64,000 nt of DNA from Chryseobacterium paludis (lineage in GTDB: Bacteria > Bacteroidota > Bacteroidia > Flavobacteriales > Weeksellaceae): contig NZ_CP099966.1 in assembly GCF_025403485.1 (NCBI RefSeq), positions 496,001-560,000 of the forward strand, in the 5' to 3' direction. A program made the position numbers and the translations under genes. The notes under the pieces are model-generated. The model saw only the letters and a list, made by a program, of their open reading frames with translations. It searched no databases and was not told the DNA's origin. How positions within the stretch are numbered: the first letter of the stretch is position 1; every line of letters begins with the position of its first letter. Shown piece after piece: positions 33,886 through 43,448 of this stretch.

Positions 33886-34296
33886 ATGAAAAATAATTTT
33901 TTTGACAAATTTGCTGATAAGGCTGTTTATTTCACTGGAAGTGCTGCCGCATTTATTTTAGCCAGTATCCTGGTAATCGTATGGGCAGCAACAGGTCCGT
34001 TATTTAAATTTTCAGAAACCTGGCAAATGGTCATTAATACGGGAACAACCATCGTAACTTTCCTAATGGTATTCCTGATTCAAAAAGCGCAAAATAAAGA
34101 TTCAAAAGCGATTCAAATCAAACTTAATGAACTGATCTCAGCTCATGAACACGCCAGCAATCGTATAGTGGATATTGAAGATTTGACGGAAGATGAACTG
34201 GATGAATTGCATAAGTTTTATGAGAAACTGGGTAAATTTTCGAAAAAGGAATCTGACACTTCCAAATTTCAGGCAGATAAAACGCCCTTCGATTGA
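33886..34296 (+). CDS. Low-affinity iron permease-family protein
   Basis: A 136-residue protein with two transmembrane helices ('AVYFTGSAAAFILASILVIVWAA' and 'TGTTIVTFLMVFLIQKAQN') and the family signature 'FDKFADKAVYFTGS' and 'QNKDSKAIQIKLNELI', then an acidic C-terminal tail. The family name derives from yeast Fet4, but the bacterial two-helix proteins have not been shown to move iron. Third gene of the SDR/DUF6766 set. Confidence 0.85.
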   Translation: MKNNFFDKFADKAVYFTGSAAAFILASILVIVWAATGPLFKFSETWQMVINTGTTIVTFLMVFLIQKAQNKDSKAIQIKLNELISAHEHASNRIVDIEDLTEDELDELHKFYEKLGKFSKKESDTSKFQADKTPFD

Positions 34297-34501
34297 TACA
34301 AATAATTGTTAACTTTTTCTATACAAACCTTGCATAATGGGGCTCCAAAAAGAATTATTGGACTATATCGGCCAGATCCTCCTAACGGCTAATGAAAGTA
34401 TTTCCGTGTTTGAATTCACCCCTGTAATCTTCCCCGAAAACCAAAACATTTAAAAACTATATGTTTAAGAGCTAATTTTTTTAGGGAAGATTACACATCT
34501 A

Positions 34502-34756
34502 ATGATGGAAACGTCCTATTTTATCATTATTCATAGTCAGTCTTTGTCGGAAGTCTTCCATTTTTACAGGCTTGCAAAGATATCCAGTACCAAATCAGAA
34601 AGTTGTGATTTTAACAGTAACTACTTTCAGTACAATATCAGCCCTGAAGATTTGGTTTTATTTCAACAAAAGCTTTCCCAATCCTTGTTAAGCAATGCTG
34701 AGAAAATATTTTCAGGCGCAGTTTTTAAGAAGGCCATTCATCATAAAACGGACTAA
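34502..34756 (+). CDS. Hypothetical protein (84 aa)
   Basis: A short frame with two Met at the start and no signal peptide; 'FIIIHSQSLSEVFHFYRLAK' is amphipathic and 'ISPEDLVLFQQKLSQSLLSN' helical. No family recognised. A 38-codon frame at 34337-34453 just upstream is of similar doubtful status. Codon use is plausible but not decisive. Confidence 0.4.
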   Translation: MMETSYFIIIHSQSLSEVFHFYRLAKISSTKSESCDFNSNYFQYNISPEDLVLFQQKLSQSLLSNAEKIFSGAVFKKAIHHKTD

Positions 34757-34890
34757 ATCTTAAATGTATTATGTATTAATTATTTATCATATTCATGTAA
34801 TCTTCGCCAAGTATTAGATAGTATAGATTAATGTTGATAACAAAACAACAATGCATACAGCCCCTGTATTTGTAGAATGTAAGCTTTAGG

Positions 34891-34983
34891 TCAATGCGAC
34901 TGATTTTCCCAATAAAGAGTATAAGATTCTTCTACGAACATAGGTGAAAATTCATCTGGATTGATAATAATATTGTCTTTAAA
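34891..34983 (-). pseudogene. Coding remnant on the minus strand
   Basis: Thirty codons read 'FKDNIIINPDEFSPMFVEES' then 'YTLYWENQSH' and a stop, with protein-like composition, but no start codon is available before an upstream stop. It looks like the C-terminus of a lost gene. The rest of 34757-35519 holds nothing recognisable apart from AT-rich sequence and a small hairpin near 35366. Confidence 0.35.
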
Positions 34984-35519
34984 TTATAATATTTCTTATT
35001 TGTAAAAATATTTATATATTAGCAATACCTCTGTCCGATATGCCTGGTACTGTGTCTGTTGTGTTGGTCCTAAAGTACATCAGTGCTACACCGTAATATT
35101 TTATTACTATGCGACAGGATTTGGCGTTGTGGCAGTTTAATTTCGCTTTCAATACATTGACAATAAATAGACAGTCAGAGAATTTAATTCAATTTTCCAT
35201 GAAAATACGGATGGCTGACTATCAAGAATAAAATAGATTTTAAAACCAAATTAACCTTGAAACACCTGTAACGATGAGAAAAAATTTATACTAAAATCTC
35301 CTGGCAAAGTGCCCAACTGGTTCGCCGGAGTCCAAAATCGGATTACTAAAAACATCACTTCGATCGCTAAAAAAGCGGAGTAGCGGAATGTAGGTGTCTC
35401 TTTATATCAAATATGAGTCTTTAATTTTGGCCTTAAAAAAATATCATAAAATTGCACCTGAATATGATGTTCCCAACATAAAAAACTAAAGCAAAATACG
35501 CTACCTAAAACTTTAACCT

Positions 35520-35987
35520 ATGAAAAAAAAACTAACTTCCTTACTTTCCTTATTAATAGGGTTCTTTGGATTTTCCCAAACTGAAGTCTTCTTCAAATAT
35601 GATGAGGCTGGCAATCAACGCTATCGGGGTCCTGATGCAAATGCAAAACAGACATCTGAAATTTTATCAAAAACTGAATCTAAAACAATTTCTTTAGCCA
35701 CGGCGCAAGTCATGGATGAGAAAACATTTTGGAAACAGATACGATTGTATCCTGTTCCGGTTAATGACCTGCTTACAATAGATTGGACGGAAGAGACAGA
35801 TGGACTGATAGAAGATATTTCATTGTTTCAACACAGTACCGTACACTGGAAGTTTCAACAGCAGAACATCCCAAGTCTAAACCGCCAGCTGAAAATTAAT
35901 ATGTCAGGTTATGATTGGGGCGTATATATCTTACGTTTTACATTGAAGGATGGAAGGATTTTTAGTAAAAACATTACAAAACGTTAA
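35520..35987 (+). CDS. Secreted protein with T9SS-type sorting-tail-like domain, upstream of RHS
   Basis: A 155-residue protein with a signal peptide (ending 'GFFGFSQ') and, right after it, an RHS-like 'FFKYDEAGNQRYRG'. Residues ~70-155 have the beta-sandwich pattern of type A sorting tails ('IRLYPVPVNDLLTIDWTEE', 'SLFQHSTVHWKF', 'GYDWGVYILRFTLKDG', end 'KNITKR'), as used by the type IX secretion system. The RHS gene begins 6 bp after its stop. It is probably an export or docking partner of the RHS protein; that is inference. Confidence 0.75.
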   Translation: MKKKLTSLLSLLIGFFGFSQTEVFFKYDEAGNQRYRGPDANAKQTSEILSKTESKTISLATAQVMDEKTFWKQIRLYPVPVNDLLTIDWTEETDGLIEDISLFQHSTVHWKFQQQNIPSLNRQLKINMSGYDWGVYILRFTLKDGRIFSKNITKR

Positions 35988-35993
35988 TTAGCC

Positions 35994-38900
35994 ATGAAAT
36001 TTTACGCTAAAAGGATGATGGTGTTCTCATCCATTATATCCTGTATATTTATATTAGGATTTTCACAGATGCTTTCAGGACAAAGTTTCCATGACACTAA
36101 AGGAAATATTGATGTTAATGGAGCAGGACAATTGCAGTTTACTTTGCCTGTTGCCCTACCTCCGGGAGTAAAATCTGTTGCTCCACAGGTTAACTTAATG
36201 TATACAAGTGGCTCTAACAACGGAATTGCCGGATATGGTTGGAACCTGTCAGGTCTAACAGCTATTTCAAAAGTTGGAAAAACGGTCGAAAAAGATGGTG
36301 AAGCAAAAGGGGTACAATTAGATTACTCTGATTATTATAGCTTTAATGGACAAAGACTTATTCTCAAATCAGGAGAATATGGTAAGGATGGAGCAGAATA
36401 TGTTACTGAGAAATATTCTAATGTGAAAATTAAGTCGGTAGGGCAAGCTTACTATATATTAGAGCCTTTGAATAGTCCTGCATATTTCGAAGTAACATTT
36501 GAAAATGGCTCACGAGCTTGGTATGGGACATGGGAAGGAGCGCCTGCATTTGATTATGCAGCCAGAACACCTATCGAATATAATATTGTAAAATGGATAG
36601 ATGTACAGGGAAATGTTATCAACTACAATTATGAACAGGAAAGCAATGTGGCTGTATTAAACTCAATTTCCTGGGGTGGTAACGAAGTTCTTAACAAACC
36701 TAATTTTAATGAAATCACACTTACCTACGCTACCAGAGACCTGGTTGAACAATCTTATGTAGGCGGAAAAGATTTTACTCAAAAGAAAATATTAACAGAA
36801 ATTAAGGTAACTTCAAATGGAAACCAATTTAAAAAATACATTGTTAATTACATTAAAAATGGAACGAATTACCAGGTAGTTGATAAAATAACAGAATACA
36901 ATGCTGATAATATAGCAGCCAATCCGGTAAATTTTACTTATCCTAGCCCAACACAGCCGATTTTAGAATTTTCAAATAACAATGTAGATAGTTTTGATAA
37001 CGTAAAACTGACGGGTGATTTTAATGGAGACTCTTATTTGGATTTCATTCTTAATAATGGTATTGTGAAACTGGGAGGGCTCAATGACACCTTTACCGAT
37101 GTTTCTACGGGCAAATTTTTTAATACCGAAGCTAAAATTGTACATACTTTATTAGATGAAGAGGGGCAGGTCTATAACGGAAATGGAATTGTCCAATACG
37201 AAAGCGGTAAAGTAGTAGGTTACATTTTCAGAAATAATAATTTTGTTAAAGTTTTTGAAAAAGTCGTTTATGTTGATCCGGACTGTACTTATCAGGGCGG
37301 GGGTGTAGGATGCCGAGTGGAAAAAGCATCGTTTAATGAAGGTGATATCAACGGCGATGGTATATCGGATGTATTTGTGACGATCAATAAAGAAGAATGT
37401 CAGTTTGAACCCATTCCAGGATGCGATAATTTAAAGTCTACCTCAGCAGCAACAGGTGATGGTACTGTCAACAAACCACCTCCATGCCACGAATTAAACT
37501 GTAATACCTATTTGGTGGGAAATTATATCGTTGATTTAAAAAATCCAAGCAATCCTTTATCGAATTACACCGTTGATTCAGGAATCAATGAAAGTTCCTA
37601 TTATCAACAACAGTACCTGGATGTGGATGGTGATGGGAAAGTAGATATTATTAATGTATCTAACACAGCCTATACCGTATTTGAGTTTGTTAAAACTGCT
37701 CCCAATCACTATCTTAAGAAAATAAAATTCACAGGGAATTTATCTGAAACGAAAGCATCCGATTCTCCGGTATTATTCGGAGACTTCAACGGTGACAGAA
37801 ATCTCGATTTTACAATACCAACCACCGATACACAAGAAAAAGATAACTGGAGGTTTTATATGGGTACTGAAAAAGGCTTTTCTAATTTCTTAAAAACAAA
37901 TTTTTTAAAATATAGAAAACCTAATGATTATCAAAACAGTAGCTACCCCACTTTTAATATTTACAGGAATTTTTATTCTGCATCAGATATCAATAAGGAC
38001 GGTAAATCAGATATTGTACATATAAACTCTTTTAACAAAGCTGGCCAGGTTAATTCAAGCGGCGTCATTCTTTCAAGATACTTTGGCTATAATATTGCCA
38101 CTTATACTGCTAATGGAACTCTAACAAGTGGAAGTCCGGATTTTGTAACCAGTGGTAATTATGGAGGAACTAATTATGTAACTTTTGATGTAGGTGAATT
38201 TACTTTATTCTCTCCGATCACCTCACAGGTGAAAATTAATAATAATTATTATGATGTGCTCTTATTCTGGAAACAAAGGCTACATAAACTCAAATCTCCC
38301 TCATCTGTCAGTAGATTAGCACAAGTACAATCTATTGCTCAGGGAGGCATTATGACGTCGGTAGATTATTTAGAAGCAATTCCGAATAATAACACTAATC
38401 CAAATTTTTATCAGAAGATTAAAAAAGAATACTACCCTTACTTCTCTTTAGACAGAGTAGACGAGTCCTATGCTGTATCACAGCTTAGACAGGAAGGAAG
38501 AAAACAGGATTTTCGATACAGGGGAATGACAGGGCATATGCAGGGGAAAGGTATGATGGGATATCATCAGGTTGCTAGATCCTCCTGGTATGCTGATGGA
38601 TTTGAAAATACCAAAGTATGGTCTGGTGTTGAAATTGATCCGCTTTTTGATGGAGTCCCTGTAAAAGAATGGAACATTAGAACTAACAATGAAAACAGCA
38701 TTTTCCCGGTAGATATTTCTGAGACCAATACGCAGTTAATGAGCTTTAAGTCTACCTTATATGAATCTTATAAATTGCTGAACGGGCAATTAGCGACCAT
38801 GCCGATTTCCGATACCGATAAGCCAAAGGTAGTAACAGCTACTGTTGTAAAGGGCACAAGAATAAAGGATTTCCTAAATAGTACACTAATGAATACTTTA

Positions 38901-41900
38901 ATTGACTATGGAGATTATTATCTTCCTAGCCAAAGTGTTACGAGTGTTAATAATGGTTATGCTACAACTACTTCCAATTTTGAATATATTCATAACTTGT
39001 CAGGGATTGGAGCAGATTACTTTGTAGGTCGTCCCCAATCTAAAACCGATATAGTACAGGCATATGGCGACAGCAAATCTTCCAAAGAAGAATACACCTA
39101 TGAGAATAATCTGCCGAAAACCTTAAAAACATGGAATAAGGATAATACTGCATATGTGCTGGAAACCTATAATTATGATGGTTTTGGCAATATCATTGGA
39201 AAAACGGTCAGCAATAGTACAGACTCTCAAACCCAAACAGAGACAAGCCTGTACGAACCAAATGGTAGATTTGTTGAGAAAAAGACAGATAACTTAGGAT
39301 TAGAATCAAATATAGAGTACAATGATTGGGGGCAGATAAAAAAGCATACCGATGCTTTAGGTAATATGCTCATTAATACTTATGATGGCTGGGGTAAATT
39401 ATTGACTGCTGCAACCAATCTTAAAGGTACAATCACCTATCAGTACGATAAAGATAGTAATTCTAATATTACTATTACTCAGTACGACCCTGACGGTAAT
39501 GTTTCTAAAAAGTATACCAACAGGTTGGGACAAGAATACAAAGTTTCCACAAAAGCATTTGGGCAGGGACAATTCGTATCGAAAGATATTCAATATGATG
39601 TATTGGGAAGAAAGATCACAGAATCCGAGACTTATTTTGAAGGGCAGAGTCCTTCCCAATGGAATACCATTGTTTATGATGATTCTGTGTTCCCTATCAT
39701 GAAGGTAACAGCGACTGCATTTAACGGTAAACAGATCGAGACTATTGCTTCAGGATTGACAACTACTGTTAAGGAATCCAACCCGGCGGATTATGGAAGA
39801 ATTACCTCTAAAACTGTTGATGCTTTAGGCAATGTAGTGACTACAACTGATAAAGGAGGAATAATACAATTCTTCTACAATGCAGCTGGACAGCAGATCA
39901 AATCTCAGTATGCAGAAAATATTGTTACAACCAAATATGATGTTTGGGGAAGAAAATCTGAATTTAATGATCCATCCAATGGAGTATATAAATATGAATA
40001 TGATGGACTCGGACAACCGAAGAAAATTATTAGTCCAAAAGGAACAAAAGAGTATACGTACAATAATTTAGGGCAGCTCATTAATCAGGTAGAATTATCA
40101 TCAGACGGGGTTTCTACCATTAAAAATATCACTTTTACATATGATAGTTTTGGCAGGAATATTTTAAAGTCAGGAACATCAAACGGAAAATCTTATAGTT
40201 CGAGTGTTGAATTTGACACATATGGTAGAATGAAATCTAACATTGAAAACAGTAATGGGCGGGTTTACGCTCAAAGCGGATTTTTCTATGATGATAAGTC
40301 AAGGGTTATATCTTATACTAAAAGTTTATCTTCTGCGGGTATTGTTACTGCTGTAACAATTATACATAAGTATAATGCCTGGAATGGTGATCTGTATCAG
40401 TTAATGGATAAAAAGACGGGTCTAATTCTTTGGGAACTTCAGAGTACCAATGCCAAAGGACAAACTTTAACCTCTAAATTGGGCGCTGCCTCTATTACTA
40501 ATTCTTATGACAGTAATGGATTCTTAACCAATATCAGCCATTCCTCTGCTATTAAACCCAATATTCTTCAAATATCATATGCATTTGATGCTATAAAGAA
40601 TGAGTTAAAAAGTAGAAGTACAGGAGGTGATTTTAATATTAATGAGTCATTTGATTATGATGATAATAATCGTTTGGTCAACTGGACGGATCCTGTAACT
40701 GGTGTTAAGCCGTCTGCTAACCGGAATATCTATGATATCAAAGGGAGGATTACCGAAAACGATCAGGTGGGAGTGATCAAATTTGAAAATTCATCAAAGA
40801 TTTACCAGCCAACAGGTATGACTTTAAATGCAGCCGGAACGCAGAATTATAACAATGATCTGATCCAGTTCGTTACCTATAATGAAAATAATGATCCTAT
40901 ATTCATTGATGGGCTGAGGGGAGATGTTGATTTTGAATATGGGCTAACATCAATGCGTCAGAAAGTTTCTTATGGAGGTAATTTTGTATCCAATAAGGGT
41001 AAATTCATAAAATTATATAGTGAGGATGGAAGTTTTGAAGTAACGATTGATAATAGTACTAAATTGGAAAGACATACTCTTTATATCGGTGGAACACCCT
41101 ACGAGAGTAATATTGTTTATTTGAAGAATTATAAAGAAACATCTGGTTCTTACAAATTTTTGCATAAGGATTATTTAGGAAGTATTCTTGCAATAAGCGA
41201 TGCAGAAGGTAAAAAACTGGAACAAAGACATTTTGATGCTTGGGGTAACTTTACCCATTTACAGATAGGTACTGGAACTATAATTACCCAAAAATCAGGA
41301 ATACAGGGAGCCATGGAAAAATTCGGCTTAATCGATCGTGGTTATACAAGCCACGAGCATTTCATGGATATTGGAATCATCCACATGAATGGCAGGTTGT
41401 ATGATCCATTGCTCCGAAGATTCTTAAATGCAGATGAACACATTCAGGATCCTACCAATACCCAGAATTATAATAAATACGGGTATGTTCTCAATAATCC
41501 ACTGATGTTTAATGACACGAGTGGGGAATTCTGGCAGTTTTTAGCGATCCCTATTGTGAAAGCACTTGTTTTTGCTGTTGTTTCCTATACAGCCATTACT
41601 TTGATAACCGGTGCAAAATTTAATATTCTGAACTTGTATTCTACCATTGTGATGAGTTTGATAAGTGCTGGGATAACAACTGTTATCGGAGATGTTTTTT
41701 CAACCGCTACGGCGAGTGTAGGAAATGAAGCTCTAAAAGGGCTCGTCCATGCGGGTGTACAGGGAACACTGAGTTTTATGCAGGGAGGTAACTTTTTCTC
41801 AGCTGCTGCAAGTGCTTTTTTGGCAAGTTTTGTATCTTACGGATATGGAAAAGTGGCTGGAGATGCTGCCTATAGCGGTGCAGGTACGGTGGCATTTGGA

Positions 41901-42521
41901 ATGCTTTCAGGAGGTGTAGGTTCTGCTCTTTCAGGAGGAAATTTCTGGGATGGCGTCAAGATTGGCGGTATCGTGGCTTTATTCAATCATACAATGCATA
42001 AAATTTCTGATAATTTGTTGATTGATAAGCAAACAAGAAAAGAATTCAGGCAGTTAGTAAAAGCGAAGAATTACCAAGGTGCATTTGATTTAGTGAACTC
42101 TAAATATAACCTGGATGCTAATATTAAAGGTAAATATACCATGGAGTATGTAAAAAGTGATGAGTTCTCAGGACTAACGGGGGGAGAGGCATTTGAAACC
42201 CAGGAAGTAACCATTGCTACCCACGTTTTTAAAAGTTCTGTGGCCGTTTTTATAAGAGTTGTTCATCACGAATTTATTCATGTTTACCAACGAGGGGTAA
42301 TGGGCCTTGCAGGAAATTTAAATATTTATGAAGTTAGGGAGTTTCTTGCATATCATGATACCTTATTTAATGATAAACTACCTAAGGCATCATTTTCTAA
42401 TATGGAAGGATATTGGAATAAAGCCAAGCAATTCTATAATTATATGACAGCAAATCCAGCACTTATTAGAGCATACCAATCTCAGTACAATGATTTTGCA
42501 AATTCACGTTTTTTTAAATAA
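35994..42521 (+). CDS. RHS-repeat polymorphic toxin with SpvB-like N-terminus and zincin-like C-terminal toxin domain
   Basis: A 2175-residue exported protein. After a signal segment, residues ~35-190 match the SpvB/TcdB-type start ('VNGAGQLQFTLPVALPPGVK', 'YGWNLSGLTAIS'). FG-GAP-like calcium-binding repeats ('GDFNGDSYLDF' near 342, 'DVDGDGKVDI') follow, then RHS/YD repeats (~1080-1650), and the RHS core box 'GRLYDPLLRRFLNADEHIQD' with 'NKYGYVLNNPL' near 1800-1840. A hydrophobic Gly/Ala-rich segment leads to a unique tail with His2092-Glu-Phe-Ile-His2096 (HExxH) and Glu2113 or Glu2116 in 'YEVREFLAY' as a possible third ligand. The tail is probably a metallopeptidase toxin. The RHS shell encloses and releases such tails. 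Confidence 0.88.
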   Translation: MKFYAKRMMVFSSIISCIFILGFSQMLSGQSFHDTKGNIDVNGAGQLQFTLPVALPPGVKSVAPQVNLMYTSGSNNGIAGYGWNLSGLTAISKVGKTVEKDGEAKGVQLDYSDYYSFNGQRLILKSGEYGKDGAEYVTEKYSNVKIKSVGQAYYILEPLNSPAYFEVTFENGSRAWYGTWEGAPAFDYAARTPIEYNIVKWIDVQGNVINYNYEQESNVAVLNSISWGGNEVLNKPNFNEITLTYATRDLVEQSYVGGKDFTQKKILTEIKVTSNGNQFKKYIVNYIKNGTNYQVVDKITEYNADNIAANPVNFTYPSPTQPILEFSNNNVDSFDNVKLTGDFNGDSYLDFILNNGIVKLGGLNDTFTDVSTGKFFNTEAKIVHTLLDEEGQVYNGNGIVQYESGKVVGYIFRNNNFVKVFEKVVYVDPDCTYQGGGVGCRVEKASFNEGDINGDGISDVFVTINKEECQFEPIPGCDNLKSTSAATGDGTVNKPPPCHELNCNTYLVGNYIVDLKNPSNPLSNYTVDSGINESSYYQQQYLDVDGDGKVDIINVSNTAYTVFEFVKTAPNHYLKKIKFTGNLSETKASDSPVLFGDFNGDRNLDFTIPTTDTQEKDNWRFYMGTEKGFSNFLKTNFLKYRKPNDYQNSSYPTFNIYRNFYSASDINKDGKSDIVHINSFNKAGQVNSSGVILSRYFGYNIATYTANGTLTSGSPDFVTSGNYGGTNYVTFDVGEFTLFSPITSQVKINNNYYDVLLFWKQRLHKLKSPSSVSRLAQVQSIAQGGIMTSVDYLEAIPNNNTNPNFYQKIKKEYYPYFSLDRVDESYAVSQLRQEGRKQDFRYRGMTGHMQGKGMMGYHQVARSSWYADGFENTKVWSGVEIDPLFDGVPVKEWNIRTNNENSIFPVDISETNTQLMSFKSTLYESYKLLNGQLATMPISDTDKPKVVTATVVKGTRIKDFLNSTLMNTLIDYGDYYLPSQSVTSVNNGYATTTSNFEYIHNLSGIGADYFVGRPQSKTDIVQAYGDSKSSKEEYTYENNLPKTLKTWNKDNTAYVLETYNYDGFGNIIGKTVSNSTDSQTQTETSLYEPNGRFVEKKTDNLGLESNIEYNDWGQIKKHTDALGNMLINTYDGWGKLLTAATNLKGTITYQYDKDSNSNITITQYDPDGNVSKKYTNRLGQEYKVSTKAFGQGQFVSKDIQYDVLGRKITESETYFEGQSPSQWNTIVYDDSVFPIMKVTATAFNGKQIETIASGLTTTVKESNPADYGRITSKTVDALGNVVTTTDKGGIIQFFYNAAGQQIKSQYAENIVTTKYDVWGRKSEFNDPSNGVYKYEYDGLGQPKKIISPKGTKEYTYNNLGQLINQVELSSDGVSTIKNITFTYDSFGRNILKSGTSNGKSYSSSVEFDTYGRMKSNIENSNGRVYAQSGFFYDDKSRVISYTKSLSSAGIVTAVTIIHKYNAWNGDLYQLMDKKTGLILWELQSTNAKGQTLTSKLGAASITNSYDSNGFLTNISHSSAIKPNILQISYAFDAIKNELKSRSTGGDFNINESFDYDDNNRLVNWTDPVTGVKPSANRNIYDIKGRITENDQVGVIKFENSSKIYQPTGMTLNAAGTQNYNNDLIQFVTYNENNDPIFIDGLRGDVDFEYGLTSMRQKVSYGGNFVSNKGKFIKLYSEDGSFEVTIDNSTKLERHTLYIGGTPYESNIVYLKNYKETSGSYKFLHKDYLGSILAISDAEGKKLEQRHFDAWGNFTHLQIGTGTIITQKSGIQGAMEKFGLIDRGYTSHEHFMDIGIIHMNGRLYDPLLRRFLNADEHIQDPTNTQNYNKYGYVLNNPLMFNDTSGEFWQFLAIPIVKALVFAVVSYTAITLITGAKFNILNLYSTIVMSLISAGITTVIGDVFSTATASVGNEALKGLVHAGVQGTLSFMQGGNFFSAAASAFLASFVSYGYGKVAGDAAYSGAGTVAFGMLSGGVGSALSGGNFWDGVKIGGIVALFNHTMHKISDNLLIDKQTRKEFRQLVKAKNYQGAFDLVNSKYNLDANIKGKYTMEYVKSDEFSGLTGGEAFETQEVTIATHVFKSSVAVFIRVVHHEFIHVYQRGVMGLAGNLNIYEVREFLAYHDTLFNDKLPKASFSNMEGYWNKAKQFYNYMTANPALIRAYQSQYNDFANSRFFK

Positions 42522-42531
42522 AAAATTTATT

Positions 42532-42984
42532 ATGTATAAGTTTATTTTGGTTCTTTTTGTAAGTTTTGTATCTGCGCAGCAGACTTGTAAACTCTCATTT
42601 TCTAACAACTCACTGTCGGAAAATGGAGAAATAGTGTTTGTCATCAAAAATATAGAAGGCAAAAAAATAAAAGTTCCCAAGCAATATTCTGCTATATGGG
42701 CTAGACCCACAGATATACAGGTTTACAATGATGAATCAAAACAATATCTGGATACAAAATATAGTTTTGATGGAGCGAGCTGTTTAAACATTGAGAAATG
42801 TTTAGGGAAAATGACATGTCTTAAAAGTGCAGAGTCTAAGGAATACCGAATTCCAATTGTTCCCGGAAGAATTTCAAAGGCTTTCAAAGAAAAGAAAAAG
42901 TATAGATTTAAATTAGCCTTTGACACCTATTTATTTAGTGGGTGTAGCGATTATAAAACAGATTGGCTTTATTATCAAAACTAG
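42532..42984 (+). CDS. Exported small protein, candidate immunity protein
   Basis: A 150-residue protein starting at the ATG at 42532, which opens a signal peptide ('KFILVLFVSFVSAQ|QTCK'); an ATG 42 bp upstream overlaps the RHS gene. The mature part is beta-rich with six Cys ('QTCKLSF', 'GASCLNIEKCLGKMTCLKS', 'FSGCSDYK'), suggesting disulfides. It begins 10 bp after the RHS stop. Position and export fit an immunity protein that neutralises the zincin tail in the periplasm; no family match is recognised, so this rests on context. Confidence 0.6.
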   Translation: MYKFILVLFVSFVSAQQTCKLSFSNNSLSENGEIVFVIKNIEGKKIKVPKQYSAIWARPTDIQVYNDESKQYLDTKYSFDGASCLNIEKCLGKMTCLKSAESKEYRIPIVPGRISKAFKEKKKYRFKLAFDTYLFSGCSDYKTDWLYYQN

Positions 42985-43040
42985 AAGTACTTGAGTGTCA
43001 TTTCCTTTAAAATAAGGGAGATTTATCAAAATAAATTAAT

Positions 43041-43075
43041 GAAACCCTCTTGATTAAAATTCAAGAGGGTTTTTT
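43041..43075 (+). terminator. Intrinsic terminator of the RHS locus
   Basis: Stem CCCTCTTGA/TCAAGAGGG with a 7-base loop and TTTTTT tail, 57 bp after the stop of the candidate immunity gene. Confidence 0.85.
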
Positions 43076-43111
43076 CATTATCTTTTTCTTTAAATAAAGA
43101 AATTCTGGCTT

Positions 43112-43399
43112 TTAATTTAAGTTTAGTTCTTCACGATGTACACGTATATAAAAATACGGTTTATTCTTACCAGCCTTAATTATTATATTAAGGGACATAA
43201 TTTGTTCTTTCCAAAAACTTTTATTTTTTACTTGTCGTCCAGCTACTAAGGTATTTTGCCCTTCCTTTGTTTGAAATGACATACCCGTTTTCAAAGCCAG
43301 GTATCGGTTTGCAATGTTCACCAAGAAGATTTTCTGCTCATTGATTGAAGCATACAAATCCCTATTTATGCTAAAAGATTGAATAGATTTTTTTTGCAA
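43112..43399 (-). CDS. Hypothetical protein, start uncertain
   Basis: A 95-residue frame whose only possible start is TTG at 43399; in-frame coding-like sequence continues upstream ('EKVIAPIHLNALLQ') to a stop, without any ATG. Content: 'SFSINRDLYASINEQKIFLV', 'TLVAGRQVKNKSFW', 'KNKPYFYIRVHREELNLN'. It looks protein-like but may be a truncated gene. No family recognised. Confidence 0.4.
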   Translation of the reverse strand: MQKKSIQSFSINRDLYASINEQKIFLVNIANRYLALKTGMSFQTKEGQNTLVAGRQVKNKSFWKEQIMSLNIIIKAGKNKPYFYIRVHREELNLN

Positions 43400-43448
43400 A
43401 AGTGCATTAAGGTGTATTGGTGCTATTACTTTTTCAAATTATTTTGTA

